Origin: Eledone cirrhosa
Lineage: Eukaryota; Mollusca; Cephalopoda; Octopoda; Eledonidae
Assembly: GCA_964016885.1 (NCBI GenBank)
Contig: OZ024760.1
Span: 2,375,394 to 2,439,393 of the forward strand
Direction of reading: 5' to 3'
DNA: 64,000 nt
In this document: piece after piece, positions 52,816 to 63,699 of the stretch
Numbering within the stretch: the first letter of the stretch is position 1
Layout of the letters: every line of letters begins with the position of its first letter
Notes under the pieces: generated by a model
The model's database searches: none
What the model was told of the DNA's origin: nothing
What the model saw: the letters and a program-made list of their open reading frames with translations, nothing else
Position numbers and translations under genes: made by a program

Positions 52816-53097
52816 GAATGACAGCTAAACCACGTACATATTTAACCATTAACTCTCCACAACTCTTAAGATATTTACCACTAAGTCAATATTGATTTAC
52901 ATTCTATCTTCTCATTCTTTATTTTACTTTTATTTCTATTTTAACCCCTTTGATACCAAACCACAAAAAAGCAACCCTTGCTCAGCATCATAAAATTGTT
53001 TATGTTTAAGTGTTTGTATTTATCTAACACCCTTCCATCATATTTCTATGCAAGAAAGTCTTGTTTGAACATCATAGACAGTGTTTTCATTAATGAC
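52816..53097. repeat. AT-rich dispersed repeat
   Basis: 'aacccctttgataccaaacc' and 'aagtgtttgtatttatctaa' match the AT-rich family. Non-coding. Confidence 0.55.
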
Positions 53098-53350
53098 AGT
53101 TGATTGACAGGATCTCAGAGCTCGCTCACTTAACGAGTGGTGTGGAGCTCGTCAAATCGGACCAAGGAAACAATGTTTCCATTGGTCTTTCCAATTGCTA
53201 ATACTATCTGTCGGTCGCAAATCCAGGCAGAAGGAGCAACATGAAATAAAGTGTCTGCTCAAGGACATAACACATCGCCCTGCCTGTCTGGGAATTGAAC
53301 TCACAACCTCACGATTGCGAATCCAATTCTCTAACCACTCAGCCACGCTG
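53098..53350 (-). mobile_element. SINE-C, full length, reverse
   Basis: 'acttaacgagtggtgtggag', 'atcggaccaaggaaacaatg', 'ggtctttccaattgctaata', 'gggaattgaactcacaacct', 'tctctaaccactcagccacg'. Inserted in the AT-rich repeat. Confidence 0.9.
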
Positions 53351-53815
53351 TATAGTAACAAACAAGTTAAAGTGTTTATATTTATCTAAAAAATTTTCCA
53401 TTATAATTTTATGTAAGAATCGTTAAGTTATGTTCCAAACACAGTGTTAATAATGAGGAAATTATTTATATCTCTAAATCAGAATCAATGTTAAGTTATG
53501 TTCCAAACACCAGCTCAATGTTGAGAAAGTTAGTTATATTATTAAACCTCTTAAAATGTTCGGTTATTTTTCAAACTTATTTGAAAATCAAAGAGAGTGT
53601 CTTTCAGTAGAACTATAGCAACAGAAGAGTTATGATGATGATGATGATGATGGTGGTGGTGATGGTGGTGGTGGTGGTGGTGGTGGTGGTGGTGTCTTTC
53701 ATTAGAAATATGGTAATTAAAGTGCTTATTATTATCATTTTTTATTTTATGTCTGTTTTCCACACTGCCATGTTTCACCTTTCACCATAATTTTATGTAA
53801 GAACCTTTGTTAAGT
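53351..53815. repeat. AT-rich repeat with a GGT/GAT microsatellite
   Basis: AT-rich family units, interrupted by (GAT)n(GGT)n at 53632-53692. Confidence 0.65.
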
Positions 53816-54257
53816 TATGTTCCAGACATCAGCTTAACCTATTTGATACCAAAATGCTTGAAACCACCCCCTGGTTCTATGATACAAAACTACTTATTTT
53901 AAAGTGTTTATATTTATCTAAAATCTTCTACCATAATTTTATGTAAGAACCTTTGTTAAGTTATGTTCCAGACATCAGCTTAACCTATTTGATACCAAAA
54001 TGCTTGAAACCACCCCCTGGTTCTATGATACAAAACTACTTATTTTAAAGTGTTTACATTTATCTAAAATCTTCTACCATAATTTTATGTAAGAACCTTT
54101 GTTAAGTTATGTTCCAGACATCAGCTTAACCTATTTGATACCAAAATGCTTGAAACCACCCCCTGGTTCTATGATACAAAACTACTTATTTTAAAGTGTT
54201 TACATTTATCTAAAATCTTCTACCATAATTTTATGTAAGAACATTTGTTAAGTTATG
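53816..54257. repeat. 146-bp tandem repeat, three copies
   Basis: 'tccagacatcagcttaacct' recurs at 53821, 53967 and 54113. Units are almost identical over 146 bp, including 'ccaccccctggttctatgat' and 'cttctaccataattttatgt'. Confidence 0.92.
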
Positions 54258-55005
54258 TTCCAAACCGCAGCTTAATAGTGAGAAAATTTGTTATATTACT
54301 AAATCCAGCCACTTTCTTAATTATTTGTATGCGATAAATTATATGCGATAAATTTTCATTAGTAATATTCTATCTTATCCTTGGTCACTAACGGAAACGA
54401 AGTTAAACTTGTTTTACCTTTATTAATGAAATATTTCAAGAATGGCTTAGGTCAGGCACTGAATAATGAAATACATTTTGATAAACAGTTTCTTCTGACA
54501 TCATTCAAACTCGACATATATATATCTGACCGCCATAATGCTATCATTGGACAGGGACCAACAGATGCAGTGACATAGAATAGACATTTCCAACTTAGTA
54601 AGTATTTTTATCCCACAGACAATAAACGGAAAGAAATCAAATTTGTTATAAAATCTAAAAACCAACAGAAATAGCATTTCCTCAAATAATTTCCTGTAAT
54701 ATCAGGCTAGTTTCAAAATATAAATGTCTGCTATATAATTCCATGGCTGCTATAAGTTGATGCACAAACATAGATAGACTTCACCTTTCAAGGTAAAGTT
54801 ATACTGAAGCTGAGAAAATATATAAGGAATGATTACAGCAACATCCCTGTTATGCGTTATGCAGCACTTGGCAACAAACCTATTAAGTGTATGTCAGAGA
54901 TCACCTTCCTATGAGTTACATAGTAACATGTCATCCAACCCTTACCTTTGGGTCATGAATCTTCCTTAAACACTTCAGCATTTACATTACTCTATATTCA
55001 CTGAA
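54258..55005. other. No recognised gene; short unknown frame
   Basis: A 65-codon frame on the plus strand (54381-54578) contains YFKNGLGQALNNEIHFDKQF and SDRHNAIIGQGPTDAV. Its composition is not repetitive, but I cannot place it in a family. It may be a transposon fragment. The rest is AT-rich. Confidence 0.3.
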
Positions 55006-55006
55006 G

Positions 55007-55100
55007 GTACGTGGCTGAGTAGTTAGAGAATTGGATTTGCAATCATGAGGTTGTGAGTTCGATTCCCGGACCAGGCGATGCATTATGTCCTTGTTCAATT
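55007..55100 (+). mobile_element. SINE-C 5' half
   Basis: 'cgtggctgagtagttagaga', 'gttgtgagttcgattcccgg', then truncated after 'cattatgtccttg'. Confidence 0.85.
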
Positions 55101-55257
55101 TACATGACTACTATCACCTTCTTTCATCTTGCTGTCCCTCACATCCCTCTTTCTGCCAGTTAAAACCAGCCAAAATATTCTTCTCTGAGTGTATATACAT
55201 ACACACACATATATACATACACACATATACATATATATACATATATATATATATATA

Positions 55258-55545
55258 CAATATATTAACAAATGGAAATCATATTTATAAAACCATATTT
55301 ATTTCATTATACATATTTCAAGGGCCACCAAGGCAAATTATGGTGAAATAATGATGAAAGCGCACCATAATTTGCCTTGGTGGCCCTTGAAATATGTATA
55401 ATGAAATAAATATGGTTTTATAAATATAGTTTCCATTTGTTAATATATTGTATATTTACTCCAATAATTTGTTGAGTGCTTTATATCAGTTATAAAAATA
55501 TTTGCTTGTTGTATACCAACAAATTAAATATAACCTCTACATATT
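55258..55545. repeat. Family F foldback
   Basis: Arms 55258-55344 ('acaatatattaacaaatgga') and 55365-55453 ('tttccatttgttaatatatt') are inverted copies. The right flank 'tttgttgagtgctttatatc' and 'aaatataacctctacatatt' is the unpaired part of family F. (TA)n on the left. Confidence 0.88.
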
Positions 55546-55654
55546 TAACACATACAAGCACACAAACACACACAAAAAGGAACATCAAAAAAACTTTAGA
55601 TAAATCTTGTTATAGGACACGAATAAATGATTTACAACAAACATTATTTCTTAT

Positions 55655-55855
55655 TCCAAGGGCGGTGGATTGGCAGTATCGGTAGAGGGTCGGACGCCAT
55701 GCTTTGAAGTATAGTGTTACATCCCTTTACGATCTGAGTTCAAATCCCGCCGAGGTTGACTTTGCCTTTCATCCTTACGGGGTCGATAAAATAAAGTACC
55801 AGTAATGCACTGGGTAATTGCTGGCCTTGTGCCTAAAGTAGAAACAATTATTTCT
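55655..55855 (+). mobile_element. SINE-A, full length
   Basis: 'gcggtggattggcagtatcg', B-box region, body, 'ccttgtgcctaaagtagaaa' and 'caattatttcttattcc'. The flanks 'ttatttcttattcc' (55643-55656 and 55847-55860) look like the target duplication. Confidence 0.9.
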
Positions 55856-55899
55856 TATTCCTGTTTTTAAAGTAGACACCATTTTAACCCACTTCACTT

Positions 55900-56300
55900 C
55901 CTAAATTGAACAATCTTTATTTAAGACTCTTCACCACAACAATAAACACTTTAGCTCACATAATTATGTCACATAATATTGAATCTATGAGATTTTGATA
56001 TTATTAATTTTGAGAACAATACCTTAACATAAGTATGAGCAACCAGTTACAGCCAGTTTGAACAGAAAGAGGTAACAGAATTCTAGCTGGATAAGACTGG
56101 TTTAAATGCTAAAGGATTAAGGCCTTTCACCACAACAACAAACACTTCAGCTCACATAATATCGAATCTACAAGATTTCAATGTCTATTTTGAGAACAAT
56201 ACCTTAAAATAAGTAGTGGTTATAGCTGGTTTGAACAGAAAAAGGTGAGAGAATTCTGGCCGGATACGGGCAGTTTAAAAGCTAAATGGTTAAGGCCCTT
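55900..56300. repeat. Sat165, two reverse units
   Basis: 'gaatctatgagattttgata', 'gagcaaccagttacagccag', 'ggtttaaatgctaaaggatt', repeated about 165 bp later in diverged form. 56301-56585 is AT-rich with no recognised feature. Confidence 0.8.
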
Positions 56301-56585
56301 CACCACGACAACAAGAAATTTCGCCAATTCCATTATGGCGTTGTTAATAATGGTGTGAAAAAAAATTTTTTTTTTCTCCCGTACAGTTATTATTAGCTTT
56401 TGGAGGGGAAAGAAAAAATGAAAAGAAAATAATAGGAAAAATAATAAAATAGTAATAAAATTAAAAGAGAGAGAAGAGCGGGAGGTAATGGCTGGTGGAA
56501 TTGCTATTTTTGGGAAATATAATGAAAATAGCTGAAAAATTAATTCCGACAACCTGAAGATATTGTGTGAAATCAATTTTTAGCA

Positions 56586-56854
56586 AAACAGATGTTCAAT
56601 GGTGGCGAATGCGTGTGTGTTAGTGAGTGTGTGTGTGTTTGTGTTTGTGCATGTGTGGTGTATGGATACATGAGTGTGTAAGAGTTCCCAACAATGCTTA
56701 TATAAATACACACACACTCACACATATATACATATACATATATGTATATATATATATAAATCTTCATCAGCATTTTACATTTGCTATGCATATGTATAAT
56801 TATGTTATTAATGTATATGTGTATACATATACACATATACATGCATGTGTGCGA

Positions 56855-56911
<57 letters not shown>

Positions 56912-57099
56912 TGTGTGTGTGTATATATATACATATGTATATATATATATGTTCTGTTGTGGGCAATGACAGGTCAGGTGACCTTGTCTTGCTCATACAG
57001 GAAGTGATTTGGATTGATATATATACATATATATATACATACATATATATATATTCATATATACATATATATATACATACACATATACATATATATATG

Positions 57100-57130
<31 letters not shown>
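56586..57130. repeat. GT/TA microsatellite cluster with SINE-B scrap
   Basis: (GT)n, (CA)n and long (TA)n runs. 56950-57015 holds 'cttgtcttgctcatacagga' from a reverse SINE-B. Confidence 0.8.
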
Positions 57131-57132
<2 letters not shown>

Positions 57133-57133
<1 letters not shown>

Positions 57134-58425
57134 ATAAAAATAATAAAGAATTCATATCTAGTAACATATATATACATACAGATGCATATCAATGCAAGCA
57201 AATATATAGGTTTTGTCTTAATAACAGTGTGGTTCAATGCATGGGGTTGCAGAACAATAATATAAGAGACGTAAAATAAGAAAATTATAAAATTAACTTA
57301 CTTACTAAAATATCACTCCCAACTAATTAGTTTCTGGAATGGAGTAAATATATTTTCCGAAGAATAATATGGAGAAGCATTCCGTCGTCAGGAAAGTCTT
57401 TTCTCATGTAAGTTTCCAGGCAAAGCGAGGACACTGGAAACTTATTAAAAAATAATTCGGTGGATAGGAAATAGCAAAGCGTGGACTGAATTCCAAGCCA
57501 TTGAGAAAATCACTGCCGCTACGTCTGTGGCAAATTCAAAAAGAATCGAACACATGACATCGAGGTCAATCAGTGGAAAGTGGTTTGTTAATAAGACAGC
57601 GGCCTGCCTACAACCGTAGCAGCAGTCATGGCCAATATTGCTCGACAAATAATTTGGAGATAATAATAAAGAATTCATATCTAGTAACATATATATACAT
57701 GCAGATGCATATCAATGCTAGCAAATATATAGGTTTTGTCTTAATAACAGTGTGGTTCAATGCATGGGGTTGCAGAACAATAATATAATTTACTCCATTC
57801 CAGAAACTAATTAGTTGGAAGTGATATTTTAGTAAGTAAGTTAATTTTCTTATTTTCTAATTTTCTAATTTTCTAATTTTCTTATTTTACGTCTCTTATA
57901 TTATTGTTCTGCAACCCCATGCATTGAGCCACACTGTTATTAAGACAAAACCTATATATTTGCTAGCATTGATATGCATCTGCATGTATATATATGTTAC
58001 TAGATATGAATTCTTTATTATTATCTCCAAATTATTTGTCGAGCAATATTGGCCATGACTGCTGCTACGGTTGTAGGCAGGCCGCTGTCTTATTAACAAA
58101 CCACTTTCCACTGATTGACCTCGATGTCACGTGTTCGATTCTTTTTGAATTTGCCACAGACGTAGAGGCAGTGATTTTCTCAATGGCTTGGAATTCAGTC
58201 CACGCTTTGCTATTTCCTATCCACTGAATTATTTTTTAATAAGTTTCCAGTGTCCTCGCTTTGCCTGGAAACTTACATGAGAATAGACTTTCCTGACGAC
58301 GGAATGCTTCTCAATATTATTCTTCGGAAAATATATTTACTCCATTCCAGAAACTAATTAGTTGGAAGTGATATTTTAGTAAGTAAGTTAATTTTATAAT
58401 TTTCTTATTTTACGTCTCTTATATA

Positions 58426-58430
<5 letters not shown>
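57133..58430. mobile_element. Large composite foldback element (~1.2 kb palindrome)
   Basis: The segment 57264-57786 is repeated in inverted orientation at 57897-58427 (arms ~525 bp, few mismatches). The ~110-base centre (57786-57897) is an extra inverted copy of the arm's outer end ('actccattccagaaactaat' to 'ttattttacgtctcttata'). A further partial direct copy of the inner end lies at 57133-57262. Frames of 60-81 codons mirror one another on the two strands and show no known domain. TA repeats border both sides. Confidence 0.9.
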
Positions 58431-58482
<52 letters not shown>

Positions 58483-58540
58483 GCACGTGTGTGTGTGTGT
58501 ACATCTTTATATATATGTCATCATGATATATATTATATAT

Positions 58541-58700
58541 ATGGTAGGTGTTAAGAAGGGTATCCATCTACATAAGCCATCCTCCCTGTACAGACCACCA
58601 AGCTGAACATGAAATGTACGAGAAAGACATGGACACCTGACTAGTCTAGCCATAAAACATGACAGCCTATAAACCCAATCGTGGAGTATATATCATCATC
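58541..58700 (+). mobile_element. Decayed SINE-B 3' end
   Basis: 'ggtgttaagaagggtatcca' corresponds to the family's 'ggtgttaggaagggcatcca'; the following ~120 bases are diverged. Confidence 0.55.
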
Positions 58701-58710
58701 ATCATCATCA

Positions 58711-58782
58711 TCAATTACCCAGTGTATTACTGGTACTTTATTTTATCGACCCCGTAAGGATGAAAGGCAAAGTTAACCTCGA
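58711..58782 (-). mobile_element. SINE-A central fragment
   Basis: 'attacccagtgtattactgg', 'ttattttatcgaccccgtaa', 'aaggcaaagttaacctcg'. Confidence 0.82.
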
Positions 58783-58787
58783 TATAT

Positions 58788-58912
58788 ACCAAGATAATAA
58801 TAAATGGAAACTATATTTATAAAACCATATTTATTTTATTATATATATTTCAAGGGCGACCAAGCAAATCTTGGTGCGTTTTCATCAGATAAAATACAAA
58901 ATATATATAAAA
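58788..58912. repeat. Family F fragment
   Basis: 'aaatggaaactatatttata', 'atttcaagggcgaccaagca', 'ggtgcgttttcatcagataa'. Confidence 0.82.
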
Positions 58913-58954
58913 TACAAAATATATATATGTATATATATGCAAGTTATACAGTCA

Positions 58955-59272
58955 TCAATATATCATCATGATCATCTTTATCAGACATACACATAGGCAT
59001 ACACATATACATACATATACATAGATATACACACATACATACTCATAGATATACACACATACAAACACATAGATATACACATAGATATACACATAGATAT
59101 ACACACATACAAACACATAGATATACACATAGACGTACACACATACAAACATATATACATACATACACACATACAAACAGACATACACATAGACATTCAC
59201 ACATACATACACATATATACACAGACACACACATACATCCACAGACACACACATACAGACGTATTATTATTA
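58955..59272. repeat. 'acacatagatatacacatac' minisatellite
   Basis: CA/TA-based units with 'acatacaaacacatagatat' period. Both-strand frames are artefacts. Confidence 0.88.
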
Positions 59273-59590
59273 TATACATGGTGGCTGCCAACTCGTTTTC
59301 GAGTACGGCCACTACTTTATATCCATGTAGGAGAACCCCTACCGATGCGCTGAACGAGTGTGACTTTTTAGTCCAGCCAGCGACTTGAAAACTCTGGTAC
59401 AAACACTACACTTGTGACAATTATTGACACATAGTGCTGGGCCCATGGTACCATGTGACGACAAGTGCAGAGAGATCTCCAGATATAAAGCAATGCCTGT
59501 GCCGTGAAGCTTTTATAGTGAGCAAAGGCACTGCACAAAGCCAGTCCCACTCTCTTAACCAAGATGATATTTACCAAAAAGAAGAACAAG
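59273..59590 (-). repeat. Unclassified dispersed repeat, copy 1 (with 3' extension to 59860)
   Basis: About 315 bases: 'catggtggctgccaactcgt', 'aggagaacccctaccgatgc', 'ccatgtgacgacaagtgcag', 'agccagtcccactctcttaa'. The copy continues uniquely into 59591-59860 ('ccgaccatgagacaggttgt' at its end). Minus-strand frames are open for 60-80 codons but I recognise no domain. Confidence 0.75.
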
Positions 59591-59866
59591 TCAACATCAT
59601 TGGATACCATCAGAGTTGCAGGTGTTATATCAGAGTTTTCCTTCTCCTAGAATTCTGCCTTGACAAAGGCTAAGGGGTCATCTCTCCCGGTGATTTTGGA
59701 TGGCCATTGACTCTTAAGAGCTCCTTTGCCCTTTGACAGGTTTTGTTTTTAGTCCTGCAGGATGTCCAAAGTCACCCTCCTCACCAAGAAACCTTGGTGG
59801 AGTTGCCAGTTTAGTCGCCAACGACCCGACCATGAGACAGGTTGTACAGGGATACATGTTACATAT

Positions 59867-59897
<31 letters not shown>

Positions 59898-59924
59898 CAC
59901 ATATACATATATATATACATACAT

Positions 59925-60241
59925 GGTGGCTGCCAACTCATTTTCGAGCACGGCCACTACTTCATATCCATGTAGGAGAACCCCTACCGATGCGTTGAAC
60001 GAGTGTGACTTTTTAGTCCAGCCAGCGACTTGAAAACTCTGGTACAAACACTACACCTGTGACAATTATTGATACACAGTGCTGGGCCCATGGCACCATG
60101 TGACGACAAGTGCAGAGAGATCTCCAGATATAAAGCAATGCCTGTGCCGTGAAGCTTTTATAGTGAGCAAAGGCACTGCACAAAGCCAGTCCCACTCTCT
60201 TAACCAAGATGATATTTACCAAAAAGAAGAACAAGTCAACA
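59925..60241 (-). repeat. Unclassified dispersed repeat, copy 2
   Basis: Matches copy 1 over the full ~315 bases with about ten differences by eye. It then stops at 'gaacaagtcaacat' and passes into CA repeats. Confidence 0.88.
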
Positions 60242-60795
60242 TACATACAGACATACATAGACATACACACATGCACACACATATACATACACACAGACAT
60301 ACACACACATAGACATATATATATATATATATACATACACATATACACACAGACCACACGCATGCACACACACACATGCACACACACACATACATACACA
60401 CATACACAGACATACACACACAGACATATATATGCATACACATATACACACAGGCACACACAGACATAGATACACACACACAGACATAGATACACACACA
60501 CATACATACATACACACACACAGCCATACACACAAACACACACAGACAGACACACACAGACATACACACACAGACATACACACACACACAGACATACACA
60601 CACACACAGACATAGATATACACACACAGACAGACACACACAGACATACATACACACAGCCATACACACAAACACACACAGACAGACGCACACAGACATA
60701 CATACACAGACATAGATACACACACACATACATACATACACACAGCCATACACACAGCCATACACACAGACAGACGCACACAGACATACACACAG
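60242..60795. repeat. CA-rich minisatellite
   Basis: Units of 'acacacagacatacacacac', 'acagccatacacacaaacac' and similar, over 550 bases. Directly extends the edge of the preceding repeat copy. Confidence 0.92.
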
Positions 60796-60894
60796 GTGTG
60801 TGTTTAGGTTACAAGTCCTTCAAGATTGATTACAGGTTAGTGTGCAGCTTGTCTTGTAAAGTGCATCTCATCCATTTGATAATGCATTGATGCA

Positions 60895-61660
60895 GGAAAA
60901 CGATAGCAATGATGACAATGGTGGTGGTGGTGGTGGTGGTGGTGGTGGTGGTGGTGGTGGTGGTGGTGGTGGTGACGAAGATGACAGGAAAACGATAGCG
61001 AATGTGGTGATGTTGAAAGTGGTGGTGGTGGTGGTGGTGGTGGTGGTGGTGGTGGTGACGATGATGACAGGAAAACGATAGCGAATGTGGTGATGATGAT
61101 GATGGTGGTGGTGGTGGTGGTGGTGGTGGTGGTGGTGGTGGTGACGATGATGACAGGAAAACGATAGCGAATGTGGTGATGATGATGATGGTGGTGGTGG
61201 TGGTGGTGGTGGTGGTGGTGGTGGTGGTGACGATGATGACAGGAAAACGATAGCGAATGTGGTGATGATGATGATGGTGGTGGTGGTGGTGGTGGTGGTG
61301 GTGGTGGTGGTGGTGACGATGATGACAGGAAAACGATAGCGAATGTGGTGATGATGATGATGGTGGTGGTGGTGGTGGTGGTAGTGGTGGTGGTGGTGGT
61401 GGTGGTGGTAATGATGATGATGGTGGTGGTGGTGGTGGTGATGGTGGTGGTGGTGGTGGTGGTGGTGGTGGTGGTGGTGGTGGTGGTGGTAGTGGTGGTG
61501 GTGGTGGTGGTGGTGGTAATGATGATGATGGTGGTGGTGGTGGTGGTGATGGTGGTGGTGGTGGTGGTGGTGGTGGTGGTGGTGGTGGTGGTAGTGGTGG
61601 TGGTGGTGGTGGTGGTGGTGATGGTGGTGGTGGTGATGATGATGATGAATATGAGGATGT
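60895..61660. repeat. Higher-order GGT array with 84-92-bp units
   Basis: 'gacaggaaaacgatagcgaa' recurs near 60985, 61069, 61153, 61239 and 61327, each followed by 'tgtggtgatgatgatgatgg' and (GGT)n of varying length. From 61400 the unit changes to 'gtaatgatgatgatggtgg'. Confidence 0.93.
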
Positions 61661-61700
61661 GATGATGATGCTAATAATAATATATATATATTTTCTTTCT

Positions 61701-61885
61701 TTCTACTTTTGGCACAAGGCCAGCAATCAACCCAGCGCATTACTGGTATTTTATTTTATCGACCCCGTAAGGATGAAAGGCAAAGTTAACCGCGGCAGGA
61801 TTTGAACTCAGCCCGTAAAGGGACATAACTCTATGCTGCAAAGCGTGGTATCTGACGCTCTACCGATTCTGTCAATCCACCACCC
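61701..61885 (-). mobile_element. SINE-A, reverse
   Basis: 'tctacttttggcacaaggcc', 'tattttatcgaccccgtaag', 'gatttgaactcagcccgtaa', 'accgattctgtcaatccacc'. Confidence 0.88.
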
Positions 61886-61939
61886 TGTGGTAATAGTAAT
61901 GAAGTTTGCATGCTTTGATGGATGTGTAATAGTAATATA

Positions 61940-62660
61940 TGTGAATAACAAAGCATAAACGAACTGAGAAAGAAACTAGGCATAAAAGGAATCAGATGCA
62001 GTGTGCAGGACAGGAGAATGTGTTGGTATGGACATGTGATGTGCATGAAGGATGACAGCTGTATAAAAAGGTGAAGGGTCTCAAGGTTGATGGAAGCTAC
62101 TGTACAGGAAGACCTAGAAAGACTTGAGATAAGGTGATAAAAGCTGACCTTGCAGAATTGAGATCTTTGGTGTTATGAAGTAATACAGAAGATCCGCCTT
62201 CCCATGTGCACAACTGTAAAGTTGTCATGATTGCAGTCTTGTAGGTGATACAACAAAAAGCACAGCCCACACTGTAAAGTTGTCATGTTGTCGACACAAC
62301 AAAAAGTGCCCAGTCTACACTGTAAAGTGGTCATGTAGGTAACATGGCTAAAAGCCCCCAGCCACACAGTAAAGCCGTCATGTAGGTGATACAACAAAAA
62401 GCTCCCATCACACACTGTAAAGCAGTCTTGTATGTGACACAAAAAAATTGCACACAGCCCACACTGTGGAAGTGACATGACAAAAAGCACCCAGCACACA
62501 CTGTATATGTGGTTGGCGTTAAGAAGGGCATCCAGCCATAGAAACCAAGCCCAAACCAGTACTGTATGAGCAAGTCATGGTTATCAGACATAGCTTGCCT
62601 CACAACAGGGCAACTCGTCTAACCCATGCTAGCATGGAAAATGAACATTAAACATATATA
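61940..62660 (+). pseudogene. LINE 3' end: ORF2 C-terminus followed by SINE-B-like 3' UTR
   Basis: The frame from 61958 reads LRKKLGIKGIRCSVQDRRMC, then WYGHVMCMKDDSCIKR and a stop. Shifted frames continue with a TGRPRKT-like motif (from 'acaggaagacctagaaagac') and DPPSHVHNC. This is the C-terminus of an RTE-like LINE (LRWYGHVxRMxDD...GRPRKTW). With no boundary, the sequence runs into five or six 48-bp modules ('cacactgtaaagttgtcatg'), then 'gcgttaagaagggcatccag', 'taacccatgctagcatggaa' and 'aacattaaac', the same 3' end as SINE-B copies at 0.6 and 17.8 kb. Coding part inactive. Confidence 0.78.
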
Positions 62661-62669
62661 TATATATAT

Positions 62670-62866
62670 ATGCCAGTTGAAGGAAGACGTGGTAGAGGTA
62701 GACCACGAAAAACATGGGCGGAGGTGGTGAGAACAGACCTCAGATCATTGAAGCTCACGGTGGAGATGACGAGGGACCGTGACGAGTGGAGAGATGCTGT
62801 GCTGAATAAGACCCGTCCCACCCTTGCAAGCAGGGAAAAGCGGACGTAAAATGATGATGATGATGA

Positions 62867-62870
<4 letters not shown>
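62670..62870 (+). pseudogene. RTE-like LINE ORF2 C-terminus whose end equals the SINE-B tail
   Basis: A 59-codon open frame (62670-62849): MPVEGRRGRGRPRKTWAEVV, then RTDLRSLKLTVEMTRDRDEW, RDAVLNKTRPTLASREKRT and stop TAA. The GRGRPRKTW...DRDEWR pattern is the C-terminus of RTE-like ORF2. The last ~12 codons plus stop are encoded by 'cgtcccacccttgcaagcag' and 'ggaaaagcggacgtaaaatg', the exact 3' tail of SINE-B copies at 14.3, 30.9, 39.2 and 63.7 kb. A (GAT)n tail follows. 5'-truncated at a (TA)n array. Confidence 0.85.
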
Positions 62871-62903
<33 letters not shown>

Positions 62904-62991
62904 GGAGGTGAGTTTTATTGTAGTACAATAAAGCAATGCAGATATCGGATAAGAAGCACTCTACAGTTTGTAGGACTGGAGTATACATAAT

Positions 62992-63140
62992 ATATAAGAT
63001 CAAAAGATGGTTAAAGGAGTTCCATGTATTTTATTATGCGCATTTCAAAACACAAATATTTATTGCATGATGATGTTTGTTTTTGAAATGCGCATAATAA
63101 AATACATGGAACTCCTTTAACCATCTTTTGATCTTATATA
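62992..63140. repeat. Foldback with 60-bp arms
   Basis: 'agatcaaaagatggttaaag' to 'ttattatgcgcatttcaaaa' (62998-63052), inverted at 63085-63138. The loop contains 'gcatgatgatgtttg'. TA array on the right. Confidence 0.88.
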
Positions 63141-63169
63141 TTATATATATATATATGTATATATGTATG

Positions 63170-63320
63170 TATCCCCACCACCACAACCTACAACAACACC
63201 ACCACTACCACCACCATCACCACTGTCACCACCACCACCACCACCACCACCACCACCATCACCGCCATCACCACTATCCCCACCCCCACCACCCCCACCA
63301 CCACCATCACCACCATTTAT
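63170..63320. repeat. CCA/CAT trinucleotide array
   Basis: (CCA)n with CAT and CCC interruptions. 63321-63472 is unclassified AT-rich DNA; (CA)n follows at 63475-63600. Confidence 0.9.
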
Positions 63321-63699
63321 GTTCAATTAATTCTTCAACAATAACTTGTTTATTTTAAACATTACTTCAACATTGTTCTTGTTTTGATTTCATGTTTTTC
63401 TTTGTTGTTTGTGTTTGTGTTTTTCATGAATGCTATGTTTCTGGTGTGATTAGACATTTCTTCAGGGATATATGTGTACATACACACACAGACGCACACA
63501 TACAGATATACCCACACACACACACACATACACACATTCACATATATTCATACTAATACACTTGCACACACATACTCAAACACACAGACACACACACATA
63601 TTCTTTCAAGACATTTTCATCATCATCATCATTTATATATACATATATATAGACACACATATATACATATATATAGACATATACATATTCATTCATTTC

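Noticed and set aside
54381..54578. Small unknown plus-strand frame as a novel gene
   Set aside because: It is only 65 codons, has no identifiable domain and is surrounded by AT-rich repeats. Recorded as unknown rather than claimed as a gene.
57573..58227. Mirror-image frames in the large palindrome as a duplicated gene
   Set aside because: The frames are identical because the DNA is inverted; they lack a domain, and both run out into repeat sequence.
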